Source: Streptomyces luomodiensis
Lineage (GTDB): Bacteria; Actinomycetota; Actinomycetes; Streptomycetales; Streptomycetaceae
Length of the DNA: 64,000 bases
NCBI RefSeq assembly: GCF_031679605.1
Contig: NZ_CP117522.1
Location: 6,138,001 to 6,202,000, forward strand
Direction of reading: 5' to 3'
Positions 1 to 11,388 of the stretch are shown here, one piece after another (positions within the stretch are counted from its first letter, which is position 1; each line of letters starts with the position of its first letter). A program made the position numbers and the translations under genes. The notes beneath the pieces were generated by a model that was not told where the DNA came from, did no database searches, and saw only the letters and a program-made list of their open reading frames with translations.

Positions 1-1239
1 GAGGTGGTCCGCCTCGCCGAGCTGGCCAACGCCCGGACCCGTTCGTTCGGCATCGCCTTCTCCGGCTGCACCCTGCCCGGCGCGGACGCCCCGCTGTTCA
101 CCGTCCCCGACGGCCGGATGGCGGTGGGCCTGGGCATCCACGGTGAGCCGGGGCTCGCCGAGCGCCCGGTGCCCAGCGCCGACGAGGCCGCCGAACTGCT
201 CGTCTCCACCCTGCTCGGCGAACTGCCGGAGGGCGTGGACAGCCCGCGCGGACAGCGCGCGGGCGTGATCCTCAACGGTCTGGGCTCGGTCAAGTACGAG
301 GAGCTGTTCGTCGTCTACCGCCAGGTGGCCCGGCTGCTCGCCGAGGCGGGCGTGGAAACCGTCGACCCCGAGGTGGGCGAGCTGGTCACCAGCTTCGACA
401 TGGCGGGCGTCTCGCTCACCCTCTTCTGGCTCACCGATGAGCTGGAGCCGCTGTGGACGGCCCCGGCCGACGCCCCCGCCTACCGCAAGGGGACGGTCGC
501 CCCGGCCGTCACCACCGCCGAGCCGCTCGCGGACGCGGACCTCGCCGAGGAGCCCGCCGTCCCCGAGGCGAGCGAGCCCTCCCGCGCCGCGGCCCGCACC
601 GCCCTGGCGGCGCTGGAGGCCATCGAGACGACCATCCGGGCGCACGCCGAGGAACTCGGCCGCATCGACGCCGTCGCCGGCGACGGCGACCACGGCATCG
701 GCATGCGGCGCGGCTCCGAGGCCGCGCACGTGGCCGCCCGCCAGGCCCTGGAGCGGGGCGCGGGCGCCGGCACCCTGCTGCACCACGCCGCCGACGCCTG
801 GGCCGACCGGGCCGGCGGCACCTCCGGGGCGCTGTGGGGGGTCATCCTGCGGGCGCTCGGCACGGCCCTCGGCGACACCGAACGGCCCGACGCGCACGCG
901 GTCAGCGTCGGCGTGGACGCCGCCGCCGACGGGGTGATGCGACTGGGCAAGGCGGAGACCGGCGACAAGACGATGGTCGACGCCCTGGTGCCGTTCGCCG
1001 ACGCGCTGAGCGAGGCCGTCGGCCAGGGGGCGCCGCTGACCGCCGCCTGGGACACCGCGGCCACCGCCGCCGACGCCGCCGCCAAGGCCACCGCCGAACT
1101 CCTGCCCCGGCTGGGCCGCGCCCGGCCGCACGCCGAGAAGTCCCTGGGCACCCCGGACGCGGGCGCGGTGTCCCTCGCCCTGATCGTCCGCGCTGTGCAC
1201 GGCGCCCTCGCCGCGTGCCCCGCCGAACCCACCGCCTGA
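1..1239 (+). CDS. lerK: L-erythrulose kinase (DhaK-DhaL fusion), 5' truncated
   Basis: The reading frame is open from base 1, so the N-terminal part lies outside the window. What remains is the end of a DhaK (Dak1) domain followed, after an Ala/Pro-rich linker near residue 180, by a DhaL (Dak2) nucleotide-binding domain with the typical AVAGDGDHGIGM stretch and the later ETGDKTMVDAL motif. Kinases of this fused type phosphorylate dihydroxyacetone or L-erythrulose using ATP. The next two genes are a RpiB-like and a triosephosphate-isomerase-like isomerase, the arrangement known for L-erythrulose catabolism (LerK-LerI-DerI), so L-erythrulose 1-kinase is favoured over glycerone kinase. Substrate choice is an inference from context; the family assignment is firm. 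Confidence 0.82.
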   Translation, partial: EVVRLAELANARTRSFGIAFSGCTLPGADAPLFTVPDGRMAVGLGIHGEPGLAERPVPSADEAAELLVSTLLGELPEGVDSPRGQRAGVILNGLGSVKYEELFVVYRQVARLLAEAGVETVDPEVGELVTSFDMAGVSLTLFWLTDELEPLWTAPADAPAYRKGTVAPAVTTAEPLADADLAEEPAVPEASEPSRAAARTALAALEAIETTIRAHAEELGRIDAVAGDGDHGIGMRRGSEAAHVAARQALERGAGAGTLLHHAADAWADRAGGTSGALWGVILRALGTALGDTERPDAHAVSVGVDAAADGVMRLGKAETGDKTMVDALVPFADALSEAVGQGAPLTAAWDTAATAADAAAKATAELLPRLGRARPHAEKSLGTPDAGAVSLALIVRAVHGALAACPAEPTA

Positions 1240-1275
1240 ACCACGTCCCCGAGCCCCTTGGGAAGAAAGGCTGAG

Positions 1276-1749
1276 ATGAACGACAAGCTCCGCATCGTCG
1301 TCGGATCCGATGACGCCGGATACGACTACAAGGAGGTTCTGAAGAAGGACCTGGAGGCCAGCGAGCTCGTGGCGTCCGTCACCGACGTGGGCGTGGACGC
1401 CGACGGGCACACCGCCTACCCGAAGATCGCGATCGCCGCCGCCGAACTGGTGGCCAAGGGCGAGGCCGACCGGGCGCTGCTGGTGTGCGGCACCGGACTC
1501 GGCGTCGCCATCGCCGCCAACAAGGTCAAGGGCATCCGGGCGGTCACCGCCCACGACAGCTTCTCCGTCGAACGCGCCATCCTCAGCAACAACGCCCAGG
1601 TGCTCACCTTCGGCCAGCGCGTCGTGGGCCTGGAGCTGGCCCGCCGCCTCGCCAAGGAGTGGCTCACCTACCGCTTCGACACCTCCTCGGCCTCGGCCGC
1701 CAAGGTCGAGCTGATGTGCGCCTACGAAGACGAGGGCACGGCCGCCTGA
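1276..1749 (+). CDS. derI: RpiB/LacAB-type isomerase, probable D-erythrulose 4-phosphate isomerase
   Basis: This 157-residue protein has the RpiB/LacAB fold signature: an N-terminal VVGSDDAGY segment, the CGTGLG phosphate/active-site loop with its catalytic Cys, and [13 protein letters not shown]. RpiB enzymes interconvert ribose 5- and ribulose 5-phosphate; close relatives in tetritol operons convert D-erythrulose 4-phosphate to D-erythrose 4-phosphate. The ATG at 1276 was chosen because AAGAAAGG lies just upstream at 1263-1270. Its stop codon overlaps the next start (TGATG), so it is translationally coupled to the TIM-barrel isomerase. The DerI role rests on the neighbours; a true ribose 5-phosphate isomerase remains possible. 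Confidence 0.8.
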   Translation: MNDKLRIVVGSDDAGYDYKEVLKKDLEASELVASVTDVGVDADGHTAYPKIAIAAAELVAKGEADRALLVCGTGLGVAIAANKVKGIRAVTAHDSFSVERAILSNNAQVLTFGQRVVGLELARRLAKEWLTYRFDTSSASAAKVELMCAYEDEGTAA

Positions 1750-2573
1750 TGTCAGCCCCAGCCCCTTCCGGTCCCGCCGTCACCATCGGCGTCAGTCTGA
1801 AGATGTACTTCGGGCACCACCAGACGCTCAACTGGTGCCGTCGTATCGCGGCCATCGCCGAACGGCACCCGGCCGTCACCGGCGGCCTCGTGGAGACGTT
1901 CGTCCTGCCCTCCTTCCCGACGCTGGTCCCGGCCGCCGGACTGCTCGCCGGGACCGGGGTCCGGATCGGCGCCCAGGACCTGAGCGCCGAGGAGCCCGGC
2001 GCGCTCACCGGCGAGGTGAGCGGCGCCCAGCTCAAGGAGATCGGCTGCGGCTACGCCGAGGTGGGCCACGCCGAGCGGCGCCGCCTGTTCCACGAGGACG
2101 AGACGGTCGTCGCGGCCAAGACCGCCGCCGCGCTGCGCCACGGCCTCACCCCCGTGCTGTGCGTCGGCGAGCCGGAGCGCACCGACGCCGGCCGGGCGGC
2201 CGAACGCTGCGCCGCCGAGGTGGAGTCCGCGCTCGCCGTGGCCGGCCGGGCCGGGCTGCTCGGCTCGCTGATCGTCGCGTACGAGCCGCAGTGGGCCATC
2301 GGGGCCCCCGAGCCCGCCTCGCCCGAGCACATCCGCGCCGTGTGCACCGCACTGAGCGCCCGGCTGGCGGAGCGGCCGGAACTCGCGGGCAGCCGGGTCG
2401 TCTACGGCGGCAGCGCCGGACCGGGCCTGCTCACCCGGCTCGGCCCCGAGGTCGGCGGGCTCTTCCTGGGCCGCTTCGCCCATGACCCGGGCGCGTTCGA
2501 GACGATCCTGGACGAGGCGGCGGCCCTGCACGGGACGACCGTGCACGGGACGACCGTGGCGGGGGTGGCGTGA
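1749..2573 (+). CDS. lerI: Triosephosphate-isomerase-like, probable L-erythrulose 1-phosphate isomerase
   Basis: A 274-residue TIM-barrel protein of the TpiA family. Visible signatures are the N-terminal GVSLKMYFGH (the catalytic Asn-Lys region is altered, S-L-K in place of N-W-K), GHAERRRLFHEDE around the electrophilic His, YEPQWAIG with the catalytic Glu, and the phosphate loop VVYGGSAGPG. The divergence from housekeeping TpiA, plus its place between DerI- and OiaC-like genes, points to L-erythrulose 1-phosphate to D-erythrulose 4-phosphate isomerisation (LerI). The ATG at 1749 overlaps the upstream stop, which fixes the start. A housekeeping glycolytic role is unlikely because such genes sit next to gap and pgk. 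Confidence 0.82.
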   Translation: MSAPAPSGPAVTIGVSLKMYFGHHQTLNWCRRIAAIAERHPAVTGGLVETFVLPSFPTLVPAAGLLAGTGVRIGAQDLSAEEPGALTGEVSGAQLKEIGCGYAEVGHAERRRLFHEDETVVAAKTAAALRHGLTPVLCVGEPERTDAGRAAERCAAEVESALAVAGRAGLLGSLIVAYEPQWAIGAPEPASPEHIRAVCTALSARLAERPELAGSRVVYGGSAGPGLLTRLGPEVGGLFLGRFAHDPGAFETILDEAAALHGTTVHGTTVAGVA

Positions 2574-2574
2574 G

Positions 2575-3381
2575 ATGGCCCTCGGACTGAGCACCTACGC
2601 CTTCTTCTGGCAGATCTCCGCGAAGGCACCCCGGCCGCTGACGGTGGAGGACATGCTCCGGCGCACCCATGACCTGGGCGTCGGCCTCTTCCAGATCTGC
2701 GACTACCCGCTGATCGAGACCTTCTCCGACGAGCGGCTCGCCGAGGTGCGGGCCACCGCCGACTCCCTCGGCATCCGGCTGGAGCTGGGCACCCGTGGCG
2801 TCCGCCCCGGCCACCTGCGGACGTACCTGGACCTGGCGGAGAAGCTGGGCGCGACCTTCGTGCGCTCCATGCTGAACACGAACGACCACCGGCCGACCGT
2901 CCCCGAGGCGGTCGAGCTGCTGCGAGAGGCGGTGCCCGGCTACGCCGAACGCGGGGTCACCCTCGGCCTGGAGACCTACGAACAGGTCTCGACCGACGAC
3001 CTGCTGGCCGTGGTCACCGCCGTCGACAGCCCGCACCTGGGCGTCTGCCTGGACCCGGGCAACAGCGTGGCCCGCCTGGAGCGGCCGGCCGACGTCATCG
3101 ACCGCACCGCCCCGCACGTGGTCAACATCCACGTCAAGGACTTCGCCTTCACCCGCCGGGACGGCTGGGTCGGCTTCACCTTCGCCGGCTGCCCGCTCGG
3201 CGAGGGGCTGCTCGACTACGACCGCGTGATCGCCGCGGTCCGCCCGGAGGAGAAGGGCGTCAACCAGATCGTGGAGCACTGGCTCCCGTGGCAGGGCGGT
3301 TTCGAGGAGACCGCCCGGCTCGAAGACCAGTGGACTCAAGCCAGTGTCCGCACCCTGAACAAGCTGATGAGGAGCACCTGA
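2575..3381 (+). CDS. oiaC: Xylose-isomerase-like TIM barrel, probable 3-oxo-isoapionate decarboxylase
   Basis: A 268-residue member of the AP-endonuclease-2 / sugar phosphate isomerase-epimerase family. Candidate metal ligands are the conserved acidic and His residues in GLETYEQ (residues about 133-139), LGVCLDPGN (about 155-163), VNIHVKDF (about 183-190) and the late IVEHWLP. The ATG at 2575 directly follows the previous stop. Family members found with LerK, LerI and DerI decarboxylate 3-oxo-isoapionate to L-erythrulose (OiaC), which would supply exactly the substrate of the kinase encoded here. I assign OiaC by this context; an epimerase for another four- or five-carbon sugar cannot be excluded. 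Confidence 0.62.
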   Translation: MALGLSTYAFFWQISAKAPRPLTVEDMLRRTHDLGVGLFQICDYPLIETFSDERLAEVRATADSLGIRLELGTRGVRPGHLRTYLDLAEKLGATFVRSMLNTNDHRPTVPEAVELLREAVPGYAERGVTLGLETYEQVSTDDLLAVVTAVDSPHLGVCLDPGNSVARLERPADVIDRTAPHVVNIHVKDFAFTRRDGWVGFTFAGCPLGEGLLDYDRVIAAVRPEEKGVNQIVEHWLPWQGGFEETARLEDQWTQASVRTLNKLMRST

Positions 3382-4253
3382 TGGCCACCCCCGCCACAGA
3401 GACCACGACCGTCGCCGTTATCGGCGCCGCAGGAAAGATGGGCCTGCGCGTCTCGGCGAACCTGGAGAAGAGCGACTTCCGCGTCCTGTTCAGCGAGAAC
3501 TCCCCCAAGGGCCAGGAAGTCCTCGCCGAGCTGGGCCGCGAGGTCATCGACTCTGCCAAGGCGGCGGCCGAGGCCGACGTGGTCATCCTCGCCGTCCCCG
3601 ACCGCGTCCTCGGCGCGGTGTCCGAGGCGCTGGTCCCGGTCATGAAGCCCGGCTCGGTCGTCCTCACCCTGGACCCGGCCGCCGCCTACGCGGGCCTGCT
3701 CGCCCGGCGCGACGACGTCGCCAACGCCTGTGCGCACCCCTGCCACCCGTCGGTCTTCCTGGAGCGCACCACCAAGGAGGAGTGGGCCGACACCTTCGGC
3801 GGCATCGCCGCGCCGCAGGAGGTCGTCGCGGCGTTCGAGTCCGAGGACGCGGCGGCGCGCGAGCTGACCGAGACCGTGATCCGCACCATGTACGCGCCGG
3901 TCGTGGACGTCCACTGGGTGACCGTCAAGCAGCTGGCCGTGCTGGAGCCCACCCTCGTCGAGACCATCGCCTGCATGGTCGGCGCGCTGCTGACCGAGGC
4001 CCTGCACGAGACCGTCCACACGGTGGGCGTCCCGGAGTCCGCCGCCCGCGCGATGCTCCTGGGCCACACCCAGGTCGCCCTCGCCAACACCCTCAAGGGC
4101 GACAACCCGTTCTCCGACGCCTGCCTGATCGCGATGGACTACGGCCGGGAGTCGATCGTGCGGGACGACTGGAAGAAGGTCTTCCAGGACGACGAGCTCG
4201 ACAAGGTCATCACCCGGATGCTCAAGATCAAGGAAATCCGCCGCGCAGCGTGA
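3381..4253 (+). CDS. apnO: 6-phosphogluconate-dehydrogenase-C-like oxidoreductase, probable D-apionate oxidoisomerase
   Basis: A 290-residue NAD(P)-binding protein. It starts with a Rossmann motif (VAVIGAAGKMGLRV, residues about 10-23), has the AAAEADVVILAVPD strand, and ends in an all-helical dimerisation domain of the phosphogluconate dehydrogenase C-terminal type (LEPTLVETIACMVGALLTEA onward). D-apionate oxidoisomerase (ApnO), which makes 3-oxo-isoapionate, belongs to this fold family, and the upstream genes would carry that product to D-erythrose 4-phosphate. The start overlaps the preceding stop (TGATG). It is the last gene before a strong hairpin. The specific reaction is inferred; the oxidoreductase family is clear. 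Confidence 0.62.
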   Translation: MATPATETTTVAVIGAAGKMGLRVSANLEKSDFRVLFSENSPKGQEVLAELGREVIDSAKAAAEADVVILAVPDRVLGAVSEALVPVMKPGSVVLTLDPAAAYAGLLARRDDVANACAHPCHPSVFLERTTKEEWADTFGGIAAPQEVVAAFESEDAAARELTETVIRTMYAPVVDVHWVTVKQLAVLEPTLVETIACMVGALLTEALHETVHTVGVPESAARAMLLGHTQVALANTLKGDNPFSDACLIAMDYGRESIVRDDWKKVFQDDELDKVITRMLKIKEIRRAA

Positions 4254-4291
4254 CGCCGTCGCGTTACGCAGTTCGCGGTTACGCCCCCGGC

Positions 4292-4321
4292 CCCGGTGCG
4301 CTCACGGGGGAGCGCACCGGG
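4292..4321. terminator. Hairpin terminator between convergent genes
   Basis: A perfect 11-bp inverted repeat, CCCGGTGCGCT at 4292-4302 and AGCGCACCGGG at 4311-4321, with an 8-nt loop. It sits between the end of the apionate operon and the end of the oppositely oriented DUF397 gene and can serve both. Confidence 0.75.
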
Positions 4322-4337
4322 ACCAGGGGCGATGCTC

Positions 4338-4538
4338 TTAGCCGGCGGTGAGGCGATCGAACGCGCCCGCCTTGACGGCGCGTATGAAGCCGCCGAACGT
4401 GGCGGGGGTAGTGGCGAGGACGACCTCCGGCTCGTCGCTCTCCCGCAGCCGTACGGTGTGGTGTTCCCCGGTGGCGACGTAGACGCAGTTCCCCGCGTTG
4501 CCGCTGAACGACGACTTCTGCCAGTTGTAGGTGAGCAC
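4338..4538 (-). CDS. DUF397 protein (second copy)
   Basis: A 66-residue protein with the DUF397 hallmarks: the N-terminal WQKSSFSGNAGNCVYVA segment, a central VRLRESDEPE and the terminal FGGFIRAVKAGAFD. These small proteins are nearly always encoded beside a DUF5753-type XRE regulator in Streptomyces, where they act in developmental or stress signalling and are discussed as partner/antitoxin-like factors. It is the last of three co-oriented genes and lies 16 bp after the other DUF397 copy, to which it is clearly paralogous. Confidence 0.88.
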   Translation of the reverse strand: MLTYNWQKSSFSGNAGNCVYVATGEHHTVRLRESDEPEVVLATTPATFGGFIRAVKAGAFDRLTAG

Positions 4539-4554
4539 GCGGGCTCCTTACGGA

Positions 4555-4752
4555 CTACGGACTGAGGTGGTCGAACTCACCGGTCTTGGTGGCCCGTATG
4601 AAAGCGCGGAACGTGGTGGGGGTGAAGGTCACGGTGACGTCAGGCGCATCGCTCTCGCGTAGTTTGACCCTGCCGTCGTGGTCGGTGGCGACGTAGATGC
4701 AGTTACCGGCGGTCCCGCTGTAGGAAGACTTCCGCCAGTCGTGATTGAACAC
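4555..4752 (-). CDS. DUF397 protein (first copy)
   Basis: A 65-residue DUF397 protein: WRKSSYSGTAGNCIYVATD at the start, VKLRESDAPD in the middle and FRAFIRATKTGEFDHL at the end. It starts 14 bp downstream of the XRE regulator stop, with GAGAAACG ahead of the ATG, and so is part of the same transcript. Two tandem DUF397 paralogues behind a single XRE gene suggest either redundancy or two different targets for one regulator. Confidence 0.88.
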   Translation of the reverse strand: MFNHDWRKSSYSGTAGNCIYVATDHDGRVKLRESDAPDVTVTFTPTTFRAFIRATKTGEFDHLSP

Positions 4753-4766
4753 GTTCGTTTCTCCTG

Positions 4767-5621
4767 TCAGATGTTCCGTTGGATGTTGTGGATCAAGTCG
4801 CGAGATGGTGCGGGTTCGAGAGCGCTCTCTTCCAGTCGGTCCAACACGGCGCGATATCTGATCAGTTGCGGTTGGGCGTCTACGAACTCGGAGCGGGTGT
4901 CCGTGTCGAGCTGGACGGTATCCAGAAGCGGGACTTCGCCGCTGACGTAGATGATGCCGGATCCCGAGCTGGGGTAACTCCCGCTGCCGAAGGGAATCAA
5001 CCGCACGCTGATGTGTTCGCGCTCGCTCATCGTGAGCAGGTGTTCCAGCTGAGCACGAGCCACTTTCGGGCCGCCGAAACCCATACGCAGGGCGGCCTCG
5101 TGGATGATCGCCGACAGTGGCGTCGGGTGCTTGCCGTAGATCACGGACTGGCGCTTGATCCGAAAGGAGACCTGGTGCTCGACCTCTGGGGGATCATAGG
5201 GCGGCACCACGTCCCGGAACAGAGCTCGGGCGTGCTCCGCGGTCTGAAGCAGGCCAGGCAGATGGATCGCTGAGGCGATGCGGATGGATTGTGCGTGGTG
5301 TTCGAGTTCGGCCAAGTCCAACCCATCAGCGGAAAGAATCCCTCGGTACTCCTCCCACCAGCCGCGCGTACGTCCGCCGGTCATCCCGGTCAGCGCGTCG
5401 ATGAGTGCTTTGTCGGTGCACTCGTACAGGCGCGCCAGCGTTCGTACCCGCTCCGCGCTGACGGGATAGCCGCCGGACTCGATATTGCTGATCCTCGACT
5501 GCGTGGTGCCGTGGAGCTGACCGGCTTGCGTAGCTGACAGTTCCGCATGCTCGCGCAGGCGGCGCAGCTCCGCGCCCAGGCGACGTTGCCGGATGGTTGG
5601 CGGGAGCTTACTCGGAGGCAT
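4767..5621 (-). CDS. XRE-family regulator with DUF5753 domain
   Basis: A 284-residue regulator. Residues about 15-70 form a Cro/C1-type helix-turn-helix (LGAELRRLREHAELSATQAG, then SRISNIESG). The rest is the DUF5753 effector domain, with the recognisable LPGLLQTAEHARALF and the YGKHPTPLSAIIHEAALRM strand. This is the standard partner of DUF397 proteins. The BldB/WhiJ-type systems of Streptomyces have this layout and control development. No ligand is known. The intergenic 188 bp upstream probably carries its promoter and that of the divergent gene at 5810. Confidence 0.9.
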   Translation of the reverse strand: MPPSKLPPTIRQRRLGAELRRLREHAELSATQAGQLHGTTQSRISNIESGGYPVSAERVRTLARLYECTDKALIDALTGMTGGRTRGWWEEYRGILSADGLDLAELEHHAQSIRIASAIHLPGLLQTAEHARALFRDVVPPYDPPEVEHQVSFRIKRQSVIYGKHPTPLSAIIHEAALRMGFGGPKVARAQLEHLLTMSEREHISVRLIPFGSGSYPSSGSGIIYVSGEVPLLDTVQLDTDTRSEFVDAQPQLIRYRAVLDRLEESALEPAPSRDLIHNIQRNI

Positions 5622-5809
5622 TGCCGTCCTCTCGTGATTCGCACACGGTTTGCAGCCTTCGCCCGTTCAGGGGGTTAAGCAATGCATTGCTTTCAGGCGG
5701 TGGGCTGGATACTACCGGGTCGCTACGCTGTAACTCAGATGACGGGCCGAGGCATTGCCCGCTGGCTGCCTGCGCCCTGCTCAACTCCTCCTCCTGACGG
5801 GAGACTTCC

Positions 5810-6154
5810 ATGGCCACCGTAGCCCCCCAAGACCCCAGCTCAGCGCCGTTCGATTTCGGCGCATTCGACAACGAGGTGCGCGCACTCGTACTCGACACCG
5901 CGCCCCGCCTGTTCGCCGTGGTCCAGGAATACGACCGGGGAACGGAGTACGCGGACGGCCACGTCGCCGCCTGGGGCATGGCGTACGACGACGGCAGCGC
6001 ACACGTGATCGGGGTGGGCGGCACCGTGACGATGTCCCTCGGGTCGCCGGAGCGGGCGCTGTGGCATTACGGCCGCCGTAAGGGGATCTCCGCGCGGCTG
6101 GTGTGGCTCGACCCGGGGGCCGGTGCCACCTTCGCGCGGGCCGAGGCCGTGTGA
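5810..6154 (+). CDS. Hypothetical protein beside the XRE/DUF397 module
   Basis: A 114-residue soluble protein that I cannot place in a family. It begins after GACGGGAG at 5797-5804 with an ATG at 5810, is acidic in its first half (FGAFDNEVRALVLDTAPRLF), and has a beta-rich centre (HVAAWGMAYDDG, HVIGVGGTVTMSLGSPE). Similar small proteins often lie opposite XRE/DUF397 genes in Streptomyces, so a functional link with that module is plausible. No membrane segment, signal peptide or catalytic motif is visible. Confidence 0.6.
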   Translation: MATVAPQDPSSAPFDFGAFDNEVRALVLDTAPRLFAVVQEYDRGTEYADGHVAAWGMAYDDGSAHVIGVGGTVTMSLGSPERALWHYGRRKGISARLVWLDPGAGATFARAEAV

Positions 6155-6262
6155 GGGCGGCGGACGGGTCTGCCGGGGACGCCTTCCGTAAGGGCGTGAT
6201 CCCCGGCGAGCCGTGAGGCGTATGGCGTGCCCATGAGCCGGGGCTGTTCGGCTCGGTCGGGT

Positions 6263-6664
6263 GCGGCGCCGTCTCGCGCCTTCGGCGCCATTGAGCAGCG
6301 GGGCAGGGGGTACGGGGTGCGGCAGGCCGCCGTCCGCCGGGCCGCTGGGGGTGCGGGCCGGTGGCGGCTTCCGAGCTCGGCGGCTGGGGAGCCCTCCGGA
6401 CTGCGGGTGGGGCCCCTCCCGGTACCCCCCTAAAAAGTGCTTGATCTGACGCAACTAATTTGTCAATCAGTTTCCGGAGGGGTACCCCACCCCCCGGCCG
6501 GCCGGCAGTCCGACGACCCGGCAGTCCGGCACCGGCCCTTGCCCCCGAGAAGGGGCGCCGCCACCGGCACCCGCATCCATGGGCCCGGCGCACGGCTGCG
6601 GCGCCGCGCCCCCCAACCCCCGCCGCCGCTGCTCAATTGCGCCGAAGGCGCGAAACGGCGCCGC
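6263..6664. repeat. Pair of inverted dispersed repeats flanking an A/T-rich core
   Basis: The 39 bases at 6263-6301 and the reverse complement of 6626-6664 match at 37 positions; the shared core includes GCGCCTTCGGCGC and ATTGAGCAGCGG. Matching blocks continue inward (CGGACTGC, GGGTGGGG, CC-TCC before a GGTACCCC box near 6420-6495). The arms face each other across a 40-base A/T-rich centre at about 6431-6470 that has a smaller TGAC/GTCA inversion. No credible gene exists in 6155-6831. The core resembles repeats seen dispersed in Streptomyces intergenic DNA, here present as an inverted pair. Confidence 0.75.
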
Positions 6665-6831
6665 GGCCGAACACACCACCCATCGCCCAACCCCGCTGCC
6701 TCATGCGGCCGGCAGGCGGTCATGGACGAGATCCGGGGGACCGTGCGGGCCGCTCCAAGGGCGCAACCGACCCATCCGTCACCCTCGCTTGCCGTACGGT
6801 GAGCGAGGCACTTTAGGAGGGCGGAAGGCGA

Positions 6832-7191
6832 ATGACCACGCAGCCGGTTCACGACGGTGGGGCGTTGATCCCCAGACCCGAGAAGACCTTCCCCGCGCTG
6901 CGTGCCGCGCTGGCGCAGGTCGCACCCTCCCGCTTGGCGGAGATGACGTCGGAGCGGGACACGGTCTTCACGATGGCCACCCAGTCCAACAGCTTCGGGC
7001 CGATCGCCATGTTCCAGCTGAAGTGGGCCACGGTGATCGAGATCGAACGGTTTCCCGACGTGGCGCGGCGCCTCCACGCCGCCGAGCACGCCGCTCAGAC
7101 GCTCGAGAAAGAGGATCCGAAGTGGCAGGCGGCCATGGATGAGATCCGGGACATCATGCAGACCGCACGCGCGCAGGTCGCTCATGGGTGA
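6832..7191 (+). CDS. DUF6247-like protein, first gene of a two-gene module
   Basis: A 119-residue, mainly helical soluble protein resembling DUF6247 proteins of Streptomyces. Typical features are LIPRPEKTFPALRAALAQ near residue 12, then a mid-protein stretch with F-x-x-x-W-A and IERFPDVARRLHAAE. AGGAGGGCGGAAGG at 6815-6828 precedes the ATG. It overlaps the next gene by 8 bp. A paralogue with the same downstream partner lies on the other strand at 43117-43470; both contain ALR-x-A-x-AQ-x-AP and a P-D-[IV]-A segment. The size, order and coupling look like an antitoxin-first operon, which is inference only. Confidence 0.75.
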   Translation: MTTQPVHDGGALIPRPEKTFPALRAALAQVAPSRLAEMTSERDTVFTMATQSNSFGPIAMFQLKWATVIEIERFPDVARRLHAAEHAAQTLEKEDPKWQAAMDEIRDIMQTARAQVAHG

Positions 7192-7447
7192 TTGGGGCTG
7201 GGAGTACAACCCAGACGCCCACCACGTCATCGGCGAGACGCCGAATCTCTCCTTCGTCGCGCAGGTCGAAGCCCGTGCGGACGAGCTGGTCCGCGTGGCG
7301 GCGGCTCTCTATCTGGACGGCACCACCTATCAGGGCCAGTCGCCCGGCGTGCAGGAGGAAGTCCTGCCCGGAGGGATGTTCCAGTATGTGACGGTTGTGA
7401 GGCAGGAACGCCTGTACATCGTCCAGGTAACCCCCTGGCCTCTGTGA
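7184..7447 (+). CDS. Small partner of DUF6247 protein, second gene of the module
   Basis: An 87-residue protein beginning GDWGWEYNPDAHHVIG, with a helical middle (QVEARADELVRVAAAL) and a beta C-terminus (GGMFQYVTVVRQERLYIVQV). The ATG at 7184 lies inside the end of the upstream gene, so the two are translationally coupled. The protein encoded at 42695-43120 shares the W-x-W-E-Y-[ND]-P-D start, the VE-x-x-A-[DE]-[EQ]-LV helix and the final GG-x-F strand pair. I do not recognise a named family. Its size and C-terminal strands recall RelE/ParE-like toxins, but no catalytic set can be pointed out. Confidence 0.7.
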   Translation: MGDWGWEYNPDAHHVIGETPNLSFVAQVEARADELVRVAAALYLDGTTYQGQSPGVQEEVLPGGMFQYVTVVRQERLYIVQVTPWPL

Positions 7448-7659
7448 TCCTGGCATCACGACCAGGGGGTGGGGTCGCCATGCGAAGGGCGTGGGTCGAC
7501 GCCCGGTGACTGCTCCCGCACCGGGGGTGCGCGGTAGCCGGAGGCGCGGGCCGCGCCCGGCGCGGGCTGTCGGTGGGTGGCCGTACTCTGGAAGACCCCC
7601 GGCCCGTGAGACGTGTCGGGTCGTTCGCGTTGTCCGCCTCCGGGATGGAATACCCCTTT

Positions 7660-11205
<3,546 letters not shown>

Positions 11206-11221
11206 CGGCCGTCGCGGCACG

Positions 11222-11287
11222 CCTGGCGCTGGTGCTCGTGTGCCCGGCGCCGGTGTTCATGAGCTCCGGCGCCGGTGCTCATGGGCC
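11222..11287. repeat. Three 22-bp tandem repeats downstream of mfd
   Basis: Three contiguous 22-base units begin at 11222, 11244 and 11266; the last two share CCGGCGCCGGTG and TCATG. Each contains a CCGGCGCCGG-like palindrome, so the array can form alternative hairpins and may double as the mfd terminator. Confidence 0.6.
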
Positions 11288-11388
11288 GGTCGCCGGGCGG
11301 GGTCGCGACACACAGCTCGGCCTGCCCGCGCCGCGCGGGCTGCGGCGCGTGGCAACTCGGGAACCGGGCGGCGCTGGGCGCCGGGCGC

